Source of the DNA: Pseudomonas svalbardensis
Lineage (GTDB): Bacteria; Pseudomonadota; Gammaproteobacteria; Pseudomonadales; Pseudomonadaceae
Length of the DNA: 64,000 nucleotides
Assembly (NCBI RefSeq): GCF_030053115.1
Contig: NZ_CP125619.1
Location: forward strand, 2,047,001 to 2,111,000
Direction: 5' to 3'
Numbering within the stretch: position 1 is the stretch's first letter; the number at the start of each line of letters is the position of its first letter. The notes under the pieces were generated by a model, which searched no databases, was not told the DNA's origin, and was given only the letters and a program-made list of their open reading frames with translations. This document shows positions 42,858 to 51,872 of the stretch, piece by piece. The translations under genes were made by a program, and so were the position numbers.

Positions 42858-45233
42858 TTGGTAGAGTACGTAGTTTCCCTCGATAAGCTCGGCGTCCATG
42901 ATGTAGAGCACGTAGGGGGCAAGAACGCATCCCTGGGCGAGATGATCAGTAACCTTGCAGGTGCCGGTGTATCGGTGCCCGGTGGCTTCGCCACGACAGC
43001 TCAGGCTTATCGTGATTTTCTCGAGCTGAGCGGCCTGAACGATCAGATCCACGCTGCCCTCGACGCCCTGGACGTCGACGATGTCAATGCCCTGGCCAAG
43101 ACCGGCGCCCAGATCCGTCAATGGATCATGGAAGCCGAATTCCCCGAGAAGCTCAACGCCGAGATCCGCACTGCGTTCGCTACGCTGTCGGCCGGCAACC
43201 CTGACATGGCCGTGGCCGTGCGCTCTTCCGCTACCGCCGAAGACCTGCCGGACGCTTCCTTTGCCGGTCAGCAGGAAACCTTCCTGAACATCCGTGGTGT
43301 CGAAAACGTTATTCGCGCCGCCAAAGAGGTGTTCGCTTCTCTGTTTAACGACCGCGCGATTTCTTACCGCGTCCACCAGGGCTTCGACCACAAGCTGGTA
43401 GCCCTGTCGGCTGGCGTGCAGCGCATGGTCCGCTCCGAAACCGGCACCGCCGGCGTGATGTTCACCCTCGATACCGAATCGGGCTTCCGTGACGTGGTGT
43501 TCATCACCGGCGCCTACGGCCTGGGTGAAACCGTCGTACAAGGCGCGGTGAACCCGGATGAGTTCTACGTCCACAAAGGCACGCTGGCAGCCGGTCGTCC
43601 GGCCATCCTGCGTCGCAACCTGGGCAGCAAAGCCATCAAGATGATCTACGGCGAAATCGCCACGGCCGGTAAGTCGGTCAAGACCATCGACGTCGACAAG
43701 GCTGATCGCGCACGTTTCTGCCTGAGCGACGCCGAGGTCAGCGAGTTGGCCAAGCAAGCGATGATCATCGAGAAGCACTACAAGTGCCCGATGGACATCG
43801 AATGGGCCAAAGACGGCGACGACGGCAAGCTCTACATCGTTCAGGCCCGTCCTGAAACCGTGAAGAGCCGTACCTCGGCGAACGTCATGGAACGCTACCT
43901 GTTGAAAGAAACCGGCACCGTGCTGGTTGAAGGTCGCGCCATCGGTCAGCGCATCGGCGCCGGCAAGGTGCGCATCATCAAGGACGTGTCCGAGATGGAC
44001 AAAGTCCAGCCAGGCGACGTACTGGTCTCCGACATGACCGACCCGGACTGGGAGCCGGTCATGAAGCGCGCCAGCGCCATCGTCACCAACCGTGGCGGTC
44101 GTACCTGCCACGCGGCGATCATCGCTCGCGAGTTGGGCATTCCTGCTGTAGTCGGTTGCGGCAACGCCACCCAGCTGTTGAAAGACGGCCAGGGCGTGAC
44201 CGTTTCCTGCGCTGAAGGCGACACCGGTTACATCTTCGAAGGCGAACTGGGCTTCGACATCAAGAAAAACTCCGTCGATGCCATGCCTGATCTGCCGTTC
44301 AAGATCATGATGAACGTCGGCAACCCGGACCGCGCCTTCGATTTCGCTCAGCTGCCGAACGCCGGTGTGGGCCTGGCCCGTCTGGAGTTCATCATCAACC
44401 GCATGATCGGTGTTCACCCGAAAGCGCTGTTGAACTACGACGGCCTGCCGCAGGACATCAAGGACAGCGTCGACAAGCGCATCGCCGGTTACGACGATCC
44501 GGTTGGCTTCTATGTCGACAAACTGGTTGAAGGCATCAGCACCCTGGCCGCCGCGTTCACCCCGAAAAAGGTCATCGTGCGCCTGTCGGACTTTAAGTCC
44601 AACGAATACGCCAACCTGATCGGCGGCAAGCTCTACGAGCCGGAGGAAGAAAACCCGATGCTGGGCTTCCGCGGTGCTTCGCGTTACATCAGCGAAGCGT
44701 TCCGTGACTGCTTCGAACTCGAGTGCCGCGCCCTCAAGCGTGTGCGCAACGAGATGGGCCTGACCAACGTTGAAATCATGGTGCCGTTCGTCCGTACCCT
44801 GGGCGAAGCTAGCCAAGTGATCGATCTGTTGGCCGAAAATGGCCTAGCCCGCGGTGAGAATGGTCTGCGCATCATCATGATGTGCGAACTGCCGTCCAAC
44901 GCGATCCTCGCGGAAGAATTCCTCGAGTTCTTTGACGGCTTCTCCATCGGCTCCAACGACCTGACCCAGCTGACCCTGGGCCTGGATCGTGACTCCGGGA
45001 TCATCGCGCACCTGTTTGACGAGCGTAATCCGGCGGTCAAGAAGCTGCTGGCTAACGCGATTCAGGCCTGCAACAAGGCTGGCAAGTACATCGGCATTTG
45101 CGGTCAGGGCCCTTCGGACCACCCTGATCTGGCCAAATGGCTGATGGAGCAGGGCATCGAAAGCGTTTCGTTGAACCCCGATTCCGTACTGGAAACCTGG
45201 TTCTTCCTGGCTGAAGGTCAGGCGCAGGCTTGA
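42858..45233 (+). CDS. ppsA: Phosphoenolpyruvate synthase
   Basis: The 791-residue enzyme makes PEP from pyruvate, ATP and water for gluconeogenesis. It has the N-terminal ATP-grasp nucleotide domain ([10 protein letters not shown] near residue 21), the phosphohistidine motif [15 protein letters not shown] near residue 417, and the C-terminal PEP-binding barrel with the active cysteine segment [15 protein letters not shown] near 745. Translation starts at TTG 42858: GGAGA lies 9 nt upstream and [15 protein letters not shown] matches the family start. It is divergent from ppsR. Confidence 0.97.
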   Translation: MVEYVVSLDKLGVHDVEHVGGKNASLGEMISNLAGAGVSVPGGFATTAQAYRDFLELSGLNDQIHAALDALDVDDVNALAKTGAQIRQWIMEAEFPEKLNAEIRTAFATLSAGNPDMAVAVRSSATAEDLPDASFAGQQETFLNIRGVENVIRAAKEVFASLFNDRAISYRVHQGFDHKLVALSAGVQRMVRSETGTAGVMFTLDTESGFRDVVFITGAYGLGETVVQGAVNPDEFYVHKGTLAAGRPAILRRNLGSKAIKMIYGEIATAGKSVKTIDVDKADRARFCLSDAEVSELAKQAMIIEKHYKCPMDIEWAKDGDDGKLYIVQARPETVKSRTSANVMERYLLKETGTVLVEGRAIGQRIGAGKVRIIKDVSEMDKVQPGDVLVSDMTDPDWEPVMKRASAIVTNRGGRTCHAAIIARELGIPAVVGCGNATQLLKDGQGVTVSCAEGDTGYIFEGELGFDIKKNSVDAMPDLPFKIMMNVGNPDRAFDFAQLPNAGVGLARLEFIINRMIGVHPKALLNYDGLPQDIKDSVDKRIAGYDDPVGFYVDKLVEGISTLAAAFTPKKVIVRLSDFKSNEYANLIGGKLYEPEEENPMLGFRGASRYISEAFRDCFELECRALKRVRNEMGLTNVEIMVPFVRTLGEASQVIDLLAENGLARGENGLRIIMMCELPSNAILAEEFLEFFDGFSIGSNDLTQLTLGLDRDSGIIAHLFDERNPAVKKLLANAIQACNKAGKYIGICGQGPSDHPDLAKWLMEQGIESVSLNPDSVLETWFFLAEGQAQA

Positions 45234-45236
45234 CCC

Positions 45237-45336
45237 TGTAGGAGCGAGCCTGCTCGCGATGGACTGCAGAACGCCGCGTTTTTTCAGCATGAACGCGTTA
45301 TCGTTGGCGACCATCGCGAGCAGGCTCGATCCTACA
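45237..45336. repeat. REP doublet after ppsA
   Basis: TGTAGGAGCGAGCCTGCTCG and CGAGCAGGCTCGATCCTACA form inverted arms around a 48-nt spacer that holds a T6 run. Starts 3 bp after the ppsA stop. Confidence 0.9.
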
Positions 45337-45380
45337 ATGATTGGCAGCGTGGTCGGTGAACGCTGCCTTTAAGATTCAAG

Positions 45381-45414
45381 TAGGGCGGGCTCCTCTGGAA
45401 GCCGCCCTTTTTTG
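45381..45414 (+). terminator. Intrinsic terminator after ppsA
   Basis: AGGGCGG (45382–45388) pairs with CCGCCCT (45402–45408) and is followed by T6. It lies between the REP and the hydrolase gene, whose ATG is only ~13 bp further. Confidence 0.85.
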
Positions 45415-45426
45415 TGCAAGAGCATT

Positions 45427-46416
45427 ATGCAAAGCAGCAGCAACCTATTTCCTGTCGCCCTGATCAGCGCCGAGCGGCGCGGCGATCTGAGCGAAGACGT
45501 CTATCGTCTGAAACCCGGTAACAGCCCTGACGGCACCGTCGAGCTGGCTGTGACGCGCCTGGGCATGGCGGATGGCTCAGGCGCGCGTGGCGTTCCGGTT
45601 ATTTTGCTTCACGGCAGCTTTTCCAATCGCCGGTTCTGGTTTTCCCCGAAGGGGCTTGGACTGGGTGCCTATCTGACGCGTCTGGGATTCGATGTATGGA
45701 TTCCCGAAATGCGTGGCCACGGCCTGTCCCAGCGTAACCAGAACTACCGCAAGAACCGCGTTGCCGACTACGCCCGTTACGATTTGCCGGCCATTGGCGC
45801 GTTCGTGCGGGAGCAGAGCGGCCAGGTCCCGCACTGGATCGGTCACTCGCTGGGCGGGATTACGCTGGCGGCTGGACTGGGTGGGGAGTACATCGGCGAG
45901 CCGGTGGTGGCTTCCGCGGCGTTTTTTGGTACGCAAATCAGCCGCACCTACTGGCCGTTGAAGATTCCGCCGGTGGAGTGGAGCGGGCGCTTCATTCTCA
46001 AACGTTTTGCCCAGCTGTCCGGTTCACGGCTCAAGCGCGGCCCGGAGGACGAGCCCATTGGCCTGGCCCTGGAAAGCATGCGCTGGTATGGCCTGTTCGG
46101 GCGCTTTGGCGATGCCGATAAGGATTGGTGGGCCGGATTGGCCGACGTTCAGTTACCGGTATTGGCCGTGAGTGCCGCAGGTGACCATCAGGACCCGAGC
46201 TGGGCTTGTCGCAAGCTGTTCGATCAGGTGGGTTCCGAGCATAAGCAATTCATCAACCTGGGTCGCGAACAGGGCTTTGGCGATAATTTCGGTCATGTGG
46301 AGATGCTCGTCAGCAAAGCCGCCCAGACTGAAGTCTGGCCGCTGGTGGCGCGCTGGTTGGCAGATCAGCAAACGCCATTGCTGGGTGAAAAACCGGATCT
46401 GGCTGCGAAGGTCTGA
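45427..46416 (+). CDS. Alpha/beta-hydrolase family protein
   Basis: The 329-residue protein has an alpha/beta-hydrolase core: oxyanion strand VILLHGSFSNRRFW near residue 60, nucleophile elbow WIGHSLGG near residue 140 (Ser), a DADKDWW region and C-terminal NFGHVEML with the likely catalytic histidine near 296. Substrate is unknown; esterase or lipase activity is plausible. The ATG at 45427 lies right after the terminator, so its promoter must lie in or before the hairpin. Its place between ppsA and rraA is the same as in P. aeruginosa as I recall it. Confidence 0.86.
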   Translation: MQSSSNLFPVALISAERRGDLSEDVYRLKPGNSPDGTVELAVTRLGMADGSGARGVPVILLHGSFSNRRFWFSPKGLGLGAYLTRLGFDVWIPEMRGHGLSQRNQNYRKNRVADYARYDLPAIGAFVREQSGQVPHWIGHSLGGITLAAGLGGEYIGEPVVASAAFFGTQISRTYWPLKIPPVEWSGRFILKRFAQLSGSRLKRGPEDEPIGLALESMRWYGLFGRFGDADKDWWAGLADVQLPVLAVSAAGDHQDPSWACRKLFDQVGSEHKQFINLGREQGFGDNFGHVEMLVSKAAQTEVWPLVARWLADQQTPLLGEKPDLAAKV

Positions 46417-46537
46417 GCCTGATGCTCTAACAAGGGCATTTCGCTCTGTTCGGCTTGCGGCTAAGATATGACGCATTGAGCTGTTCTGGTCACGTTTCGA
46501 CACCCTCGATTGTCTTCCTCTTTACAGGAGTTTCTCG

Positions 46538-47029
46538 ATGAATCATTACCTCACGCCTGACCTGTGCGACGCCTATCCGGAGCTGGTGCAGGTGCTGGAA
46601 CCGATGTTCAGCAATTTCGGTGGCCGTGATTCTTTCGGCGGCGAAATCGTGACCATCAAATGCTTCGAAGACAACTCGCTGGTCAAGGAACAAGCCGAGC
46701 TCAAGGGCAATGGCAAGGTGTTGGTGGTCGACGGTGGCGGTTCCCTGCGTCGTGCGCTGCTGGGCGACTTGATTGCCGAGAAAGCCGCGAAAAACGGTTG
46801 GGAAGGGCTGGTGATCTACGGTTGCATCCGTGACGTCGACGTCATTGCGCAAACCGATCTAGGTGTTCAGGCGCTGGCCAGCCACCCGATGAAAACCGAC
46901 AAACGCGGCATCGGCGATCTCAACGTAGCCGTGACCTTTGCTGGCGTGACGTTCCATCCAGGCCATTACATCTACGCGGATAACAATGGCGTGATCATCT
47001 CGCCAAGTCCGCTGAAGATGCCTGAATAA
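46538..47029 (+). CDS. rraA: Ribonuclease E activity regulator A
   Basis: The 163-residue protein matches the RraA/HMG-aldolase-like fold. It contains [39 protein letters not shown] near residue 63 and [11 protein letters not shown] near 91. In Gammaproteobacteria RraA binds and inhibits RNase E; related proteins are HMG/CHA aldolases, and the GxxR…D residues of that activity are also present. ACAGGAG precedes the ATG. Confidence 0.93.
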   Translation: MNHYLTPDLCDAYPELVQVLEPMFSNFGGRDSFGGEIVTIKCFEDNSLVKEQAELKGNGKVLVVDGGGSLRRALLGDLIAEKAAKNGWEGLVIYGCIRDVDVIAQTDLGVQALASHPMKTDKRGIGDLNVAVTFAGVTFHPGHYIYADNNGVIISPSPLKMPE

Positions 47030-47055
47030 AGCGCTACACCAACAAAGGGGTGAGG

Positions 47056-48051
47056 ATGTTCGAGGAAGAAAACGCGCAGTGGGGGCTGGTGCATGCCCTG
47101 GTGCTGGACGGTAAAGGCGGTGCGCGTTCGATAGCCCGGACTGAACTCGATGACTTGCAGCTACAGGCCCATGAAAGCCTGTGGCTGCACTGGGATCGCA
47201 GTCATCCGCAAACCCGGACCTGGTTGCGAAAATCCAGCGGTCTGAGCGAATTCAGCTGTGATCTTTTACTTGAAGAAAACACCCGGCCGCGTCTTTTACA
47301 GCTTTCGGACAGCGAACTGCTGCTATTTTTGCGTGGGGTCAACCTGAACCCGGGTGCCGAGCCGGAAGACATGGTCTCGGTGCGGATTTTCGCGTCAGCC
47401 CAGCGGGTTATTTCTCTGCGTTTGCGTCCGTTGCGCGCCACCGATGAGTTGCTGGTGCAGCTCGCCGAAGGCAAAGGACCGAAAACGGCGTCAGAACTCA
47501 TCCTTTATATGGCGCAATACCTCACCAACAAGGTGCAGGATCTGGTCAGTTGCCTCTCGGAAGTGGTCGATGAGGAAGAAGAAAAGCTGGATGCCGACGA
47601 ACGGTACACGCCCGAGCACGGTGCCGTTTTGCAGATCCGTCGAAGGGCCGCTGCGCTGAAACGTTTTCTTGCACCGCAGCGGGAAATATTCGGGCAGCTG
47701 ACACGGATAAAACTGCCTTGGTTCGTCGAAGACGACGGTGATTACTGGAACGAATTGAACAACAGCCTGACTCGGTATCTCGAGGAGCTGGAATTGACTC
47801 GGGAGCGGGTGGGGTTGGTCCTCGAGGCTGAAGATAGACGTTTGAGCGTGCGAATGAACCGCACGATGTACCGCTTCGGGATCATCACCGGGATCTTTTT
47901 GCCGATGAGTTTTCTGGCGGGGCTTTTAGGTATCAATGTCGGCGGGATTCCGTTCTCTGCAAGCCCCTATGGCTTCCTGATCGCGTGTCTGATGATGGTC
48001 TCGGTGGCGCTAGGGCAGTGGTGGTTGTTCCGACGTTTGCGCTGGGTCTGA
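47056..48051 (+). CDS. cmaX: CorA/ZntB-family transporter, CmaX type
   Basis: The 331-residue protein is a CorA superfamily member with two C-terminal helices. The loop motif is GIN (LLGINVGGIP) near residue 295 instead of the GMN of CorA, the pattern of ZntB proteins that move Zn2+. A coiled-coil region (VVDEEEEKLDADER, EELELTRERVGLVLEAEDRRL) precedes the helices. It heads the cmaX-crfX-cmpX unit upstream of sigX, so its role is probably in envelope stress or cation homeostasis. The ATG at 47056 is chosen over a GTG two codons upstream. Confidence 0.88.
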   Translation: MFEEENAQWGLVHALVLDGKGGARSIARTELDDLQLQAHESLWLHWDRSHPQTRTWLRKSSGLSEFSCDLLLEENTRPRLLQLSDSELLLFLRGVNLNPGAEPEDMVSVRIFASAQRVISLRLRPLRATDELLVQLAEGKGPKTASELILYMAQYLTNKVQDLVSCLSEVVDEEEEKLDADERYTPEHGAVLQIRRRAAALKRFLAPQREIFGQLTRIKLPWFVEDDGDYWNELNNSLTRYLEELELTRERVGLVLEAEDRRLSVRMNRTMYRFGIITGIFLPMSFLAGLLGINVGGIPFSASPYGFLIACLMMVSVALGQWWLFRRLRWV

Positions 48052-48114
48052 GGGTGAGCCATGTGACCCGAGCAAATTTGACCGCGTCTTTCACAGACAT
48101 CACGAGAGGTGCGT

Positions 48115-48363
48115 ATGCACGATCCGTTTGAACAGTCTTTGCGTGACATGCTCAAGGCATCACCGTCCACCCGGGACGATGATGCGTGCCTTGGGCGTGT
48201 ACTGAAAACCGCCAACCGCCAGGTCGGCGCCGGTGATCTGTTCAGCCTGCTGGGCCGCTGGTTGCCCGCGCTGATGATTGCCTTGAATAATGGATCGGCC
48301 CATGTCGCTCCGGTTTCCCGTCACCGTAAACCTACCGTTCGCACTGCTGATAAGGCTGATTGA
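48115..48363 (+). CDS. crfX: CrfX small protein
   Basis: The 82-residue product begins MHDPFEQSLRDMLKAS and ends in a basic tail (RHRKPTVRTADKAD), with a hydrophobic middle (LFSLLGRWLPALMIAL). GAGAGGTG precedes the ATG. The name rests on position and size between cmaX and cmpX, as in other Pseudomonas; its biochemical role is unknown. It ends 2 bp before cmpX. Confidence 0.82.
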   Translation: MHDPFEQSLRDMLKASPSTRDDDACLGRVLKTANRQVGAGDLFSLLGRWLPALMIALNNGSAHVAPVSRHRKPTVRTADKAD

Positions 48364-48365
48364 AT

Positions 48366-49190
48366 ATGGAACTTGATCTCTGGACTCAGAGCCTCGTCAC
48401 TGCAATGACTGCGTTATGGACCAAGGTTGCAAATTTCATCCCGAACCTGTTCGGCGCACTGGTTGTGTTGCTGTTGGGTTTCGTCGTTGCGAAACTTTTG
48501 GACACTTTGCTGTCGAAGTTGCTCGCCAAGCTGGGGCTCGATCGCCTGATGGGCGGCACTGGACTGACCAAATTGCTGTCTCGGGCCGGCCTTCAAGTGC
48601 CGATCTCGACCTTGATCGGAAAGATCGTCTATTGGTTCGTTCTGCTGATTTTTCTGGTTTCGGCCGCAGAATCCCTTGGACTTGAGCGAGTTTCGGCTAC
48701 GCTTGATATGCTTGCGCTGTATTTGCCGAAAGTATTTGGCGCCGCGCTGGTGCTGCTGGTGGGTGTTTTGCTCGCGCAATTGGCCAATGGGCTGGTGCGG
48801 GGGGCGGCAGAGGGCGTAGGGCTGGACTACGCTGCGGGCCTGGGGCGAATTGCCCAGGGCCTGGTGATTATCATCAGTATTTCGGTCGCAATCAGCCAGT
48901 TGGAGGTCAAAACTGACCTGCTCAACCACGTGATTGTGATTGTATTGATTACCGTTGGTCTGGCGGTTGCGCTGGCCATGGGGTTGGGAAGCCGGGAAAT
49001 TGCCGGTCAGATTCTTGCGGGAATCTATGTGCGTGAGTTGTATCAGGTTGGGCAACAAGTGCGTGTTGGCGAGGTCGAAGGTCAGATCGAAGAGATCGGC
49101 ACGGTTAAAACCACATTGCTGACCGATGAGGGTGAGCTAGTCTCTCTTTCCAATCGGATTCTCTTGGAACAGCATGTGAGTAGCCGCTAA
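48366..49190 (+). CDS. cmpX: CmpX, small-conductance mechanosensitive channel family protein
   Basis: The 274-residue protein has five or so hydrophobic segments and a C-terminal cytosolic stretch with AGQILAGIYVRELYQVGQQVRVGEVEGQIEEIGTVKTTLL, which is the MscS-type beta domain. In other Pseudomonas, CmpX affects membrane homeostasis and SigX activity. The ATG at 48366 is preferred over TTG at 48360 because it gives MELDLWTQSLV, the usual length. Overlapping context with crfX indicates one operon. Confidence 0.88.
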   Translation: MELDLWTQSLVTAMTALWTKVANFIPNLFGALVVLLLGFVVAKLLDTLLSKLLAKLGLDRLMGGTGLTKLLSRAGLQVPISTLIGKIVYWFVLLIFLVSAAESLGLERVSATLDMLALYLPKVFGAALVLLVGVLLAQLANGLVRGAAEGVGLDYAAGLGRIAQGLVIIISISVAISQLEVKTDLLNHVIVIVLITVGLAVALAMGLGSREIAGQILAGIYVRELYQVGQQVRVGEVEGQIEEIGTVKTTLLTDEGELVSLSNRILLEQHVSSR

Positions 49191-49214
49191 CCCGGCAAAC
49201 CCTGCTAATGTATG

Positions 49215-49249
49215 CCGCCGCAAAAATGCCCTGAAAAGGGTTGCGGCGG
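49215..49249 (+). other. Stable hairpin in the cmpX–sigX gap
   Basis: CCGCCGCAA (49215–49223) pairs perfectly with TTGCGGCGG (49241–49249), and CCCT/AGGG forms an inner stem. No T-run follows. It could be a partial terminator, an RNA processing site or a translational element 30 nt before sigX. Confidence 0.6.
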
Positions 49250-49279
49250 ACATTGACCTGACTGTCGGCCCGACTTGTT

Positions 49280-49870
49280 TTGAATAAAGCTCAATCGCTG
49301 TCCACGCGCTACGACCCCCGCGAGCTCTCTGATGAGGAGTTGGTCGCGCGCTCGCATACCGAGCTGTTTCACGTAACGCGCGCCTATGAAGAACTGATGC
49401 GGCGTTACCAGCGAACATTATTTAACGTCTGTGCACGGTATCTTGGGAACGATCGTGACGCAGACGATGTCTGTCAGGAAGTGATGTTGAAGGTGCTGTA
49501 TGGCCTGAAGAACTTCGAGGGCAAATCGAAGTTCAAGACATGGCTATATAGCATCACGTACAACGAGTGCATCACGCAGTATCGGAAAGAACGGCGAAAG
49601 CGTCGCTTGATGGATGCTTTGAGTCTGGACCCCCTTGAGGAAGCGTCTGAAGAAAAGGCGCCGAAACCCGAGGACAAGGGTGGACTCGATCGCTGGTTAG
49701 TGTATGTGAACCCGATTGACCGTGAAATTCTGGTGCTACGATTTGTCGCAGAGCTGGAATTTCAAGAGATCGCGGATATCATGCACATGGGTTTGAGTGC
49801 GACAAAAATGCGTTACAAACGTGCTCTAGATAAATTGCGTGAGAAATTTGCAGGCATTGCTGAAACTTAG
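49280..49870 (+). CDS. sigX: ECF sigma factor SigX
   Basis: The 196-residue protein is an extracytoplasmic-function sigma factor. Region 2 is LMRRYQRTLFNVCARYLGNDRDADDVCQEVMLKVL to WLYSITYNECITQYRK (residues 35–100), and region 4 is VNPIDREILVLRFVAELEFQEIADIMHMGLSATKMRYKRAL (about 142–183). SigX in Pseudomonas controls membrane fluidity, fatty-acid synthesis and oprF. Translation starts at TTG 49280, since MNKAQSLSTRYDP fits the family start. No anti-sigma gene is adjacent, as is usual for SigX. oprF lies 107 bp downstream. Confidence 0.95.
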   Translation: MNKAQSLSTRYDPRELSDEELVARSHTELFHVTRAYEELMRRYQRTLFNVCARYLGNDRDADDVCQEVMLKVLYGLKNFEGKSKFKTWLYSITYNECITQYRKERRKRRLMDALSLDPLEEASEEKAPKPEDKGGLDRWLVYVNPIDREILVLRFVAELEFQEIADIMHMGLSATKMRYKRALDKLREKFAGIAET

Positions 49871-49977
49871 TTCGGCGCAAATATCTCTTACGTGTAGGCA
49901 AGTTCTGATAGACTTGCCGCCGAGTTGTCCCCCGGTTTGCGGGACTGCTTCACAATCACCAGATGGGGATTTAACGG

Positions 49978-51012
49978 ATGAAACTGAAAAACACCTTGGG
50001 CTTGGCCATTGGTTCTTTGATTGCCGCCACTTCGTTCGGCGCTCTGGCACAAGGCCAAGGCGCAGTTGAAATCGAAGGCTTCGCCAAGAAAGAACAATTC
50101 GACAGCGCTCGTAACTTCAAGAACAACGGCAACCTGTTCGGCGGTTCGATCGGCTACTTCCTGACCGACGACGTTGAACTGCGTCTGGCTTACGACGAAG
50201 TGCACAACGTGCGTTCCGACGACGGTCGTAACATCAAGGGCGCTAACACCGCTCTGGACGCTCTGTACCACTTCAACAACCCGGGCGACATGTTGCGTCC
50301 GTACGTATCGGCTGGCTTCTCCGATCAAAGCATCGGTCAGAATGGCTCCGGCGGTCGTAACCGTTCCACTTTCGCCAACGTTGGCGGCGGTGCCAAGCTG
50401 TACTTCACCGAGAACTTCTACGCCCGTGCTGGCGTTGAAGCTCAATACAACATCGACCAGGGCGACACCGAGTGGGCTCCAAGCGTCGGTATCGGTGTGA
50501 ACTTCGGTGGCGGCTCCAAGCCTGCTGCTGCTCCAGTTCCAGCACCAGCTGAAGTCTGCTCCGACAGCGACAACGATGGCGTTTGCGACAACGTTGACAA
50601 GTGCCCGGACACCCCAGCCAACGTAACTGTTGACGCTGATGGCTGCCCAGCAGTTGCTGAAGTTGTTCGTGTTGAGCTGGACGTGAAATTCGACTTCGAC
50701 AAGTCGGTAGTCAAGCCTAACAGCTACGGCGACATCAAAAACCTCGCTGACTTCATGAAGCAGTACCCATCCACCAGCACTACTGTTGAAGGTCACACTG
50801 ACTCCGTCGGTCCTGACGCTTACAACCAGAAACTGTCTGAGCGCCGTGCAAACGCCGTTAAGCAAGTTCTGACCAACCAGTACGGTGTTGAATCGTCCCG
50901 CGTTCAGTCTGTTGGCTACGGCGAATCCCGCCCAGTTGCTGACAACGCGACTAAAGCTGGCCAAGCTGTAAACCGTCGCGTAGAAGCGCAGGTTGAAGCT
51001 AACGCTAAGTAA
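49978..51012 (+). CDS. oprF: Major outer-membrane porin OprF
   Basis: The 344-residue protein has a signal peptide (MKLKNTLGLAIGSLIAATSFGALA), an eight-strand beta-barrel of about 160 residues, and a proline-alanine linker (AAAPVPAPAEV). A thrombospondin-3-like segment with four cysteines (CSDSDNDGVC, DKCPD, DADGC) follows. It ends in an OmpA peptidoglycan-binding domain (VEGHTDSVG, ERRANAVKQVL, GYGESRPVADN). It is a structural and weakly permeable porin. The 107-bp gap after sigX holds hairpins GGCAAGT/ACTTGCC and GTCCC/GGGAC; sigma-70 and SigX promoters are known to lie here in other Pseudomonas. Third positions are more T-rich than in neighbours (GCT, GTT), typical of highly expressed genes. 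Confidence 0.98.
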   Translation: MKLKNTLGLAIGSLIAATSFGALAQGQGAVEIEGFAKKEQFDSARNFKNNGNLFGGSIGYFLTDDVELRLAYDEVHNVRSDDGRNIKGANTALDALYHFNNPGDMLRPYVSAGFSDQSIGQNGSGGRNRSTFANVGGGAKLYFTENFYARAGVEAQYNIDQGDTEWAPSVGIGVNFGGGSKPAAAPVPAPAEVCSDSDNDGVCDNVDKCPDTPANVTVDADGCPAVAEVVRVELDVKFDFDKSVVKPNSYGDIKNLADFMKQYPSTSTTVEGHTDSVGPDAYNQKLSERRANAVKQVLTNQYGVESSRVQSVGYGESRPVADNATKAGQAVNRRVEAQVEANAK

Positions 51013-51027
51013 TTAGCGCGCAGCTCT

Positions 51028-51060
51028 GAAAAGCCCGGCTTAGGCCGGGCTTTTCTTTGT
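51028..51060 (+). terminator. Intrinsic terminator of oprF
   Basis: A 12-bp stem GAAAAGCCCGGC/GCCGGGCTTTTC with a 4-nt loop runs into TTTTCTTTG, 15 bp after the stop. Confidence 0.95.
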
Positions 51061-51097
51061 CTGCGATTTGGTGAGGGCAGGGTTGAAGCAGGGAGAG

Positions 51098-51862
51098 TCA
51101 GGCTGACAGATTGACTGCATTCGCGGGAAAATCAGATACCGACAGGGGTACTTCTGCACAGGCCGCAACCGCGCCGATGACCAGGATTGCTGGGCTTTTC
51201 AACTCAAAGGCGTGGGCATCTTCTTCCATCGCTGTCAGATCGCTCCGACATTCACGTTGGTGTGGCAGGGAAGCGTTTTCAATCATCGCCACCGGTGTAT
51301 CCGCCGCCATTCCTCCGGCGAGCAACTGCTCACGAATCTCGCTCAGTTTTGCGACACCCATATACACCACCAGCGTCGTGCCACCTTGGGCCAGGGCTTG
51401 CCAGTTCAGACTGCTGCCATCCTGAGTGTGGGCGGTGACCAGCGTCACGCCGCGCGCAACACCCCGCAGGGTCAACGGAATATCGCATTGCGTTGCGCCG
51501 GCAAGCCCGGCAGTGATGCCGTTGACCAGTTCCACTTCGACCCCATGCTCACGCAGCCACTGCGCCTCTTCGCCGCCCCGGCCAAAAATGCACGGGTCGC
51601 CACCCTTGAGCCGCACCACGCATTTACCGTGGCGGGCATAACGAAGCATCAGGCGATGAATGAATGCCTGAGGTGTGGAGCGACAGCCGCCGCGCTTGCC
51701 CACGGGAATGATCCGCGCCTGCGGGCAATGCTCCAGCACCGCGTCGTTGACCAGGTCATCGATCAGCACCACATCCGCTTCGCTCAACGCCCGCACGGCC
51801 TTGAGGGTCAACAGTTCCGGATCGCCAGGACCCGCACCCACCAGCCAGACTTTTGCGCTCAT
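51098..51862 (-). CDS. cobA: Uroporphyrinogen-III C-methyltransferase
   Basis: The 254-residue SUMT enzyme makes precorrin-2 for siroheme and cobalamin. It carries VGAGPGDPELLTLKA at the N-terminus (SAM loop), RLKGGDPCIFGRGGEE near residue 85 and VNGITAGLAGATQCDIPLT near 113. It is the last gene of the nirB-nirD-reductase-cobA operon (10 bp after the reductase), so it supplies siroheme for nitrite reductase. Confidence 0.95.
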   Translation of the reverse strand: MSAKVWLVGAGPGDPELLTLKAVRALSEADVVLIDDLVNDAVLEHCPQARIIPVGKRGGCRSTPQAFIHRLMLRYARHGKCVVRLKGGDPCIFGRGGEEAQWLREHGVEVELVNGITAGLAGATQCDIPLTLRGVARGVTLVTAHTQDGSSLNWQALAQGGTTLVVYMGVAKLSEIREQLLAGGMAADTPVAMIENASLPHQRECRSDLTAMEEDAHAFELKSPAILVIGAVAACAEVPLSVSDFPANAVNLSA

Positions 51863-51872
51863 AGTGTTTTCC

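Noticed and set aside
42762..44816. 684-codon open frame on the minus strand
   Set aside because: Antisense to ppsA, translates to low-complexity His/Gln/Val-rich sequence; a codon-bias shadow.
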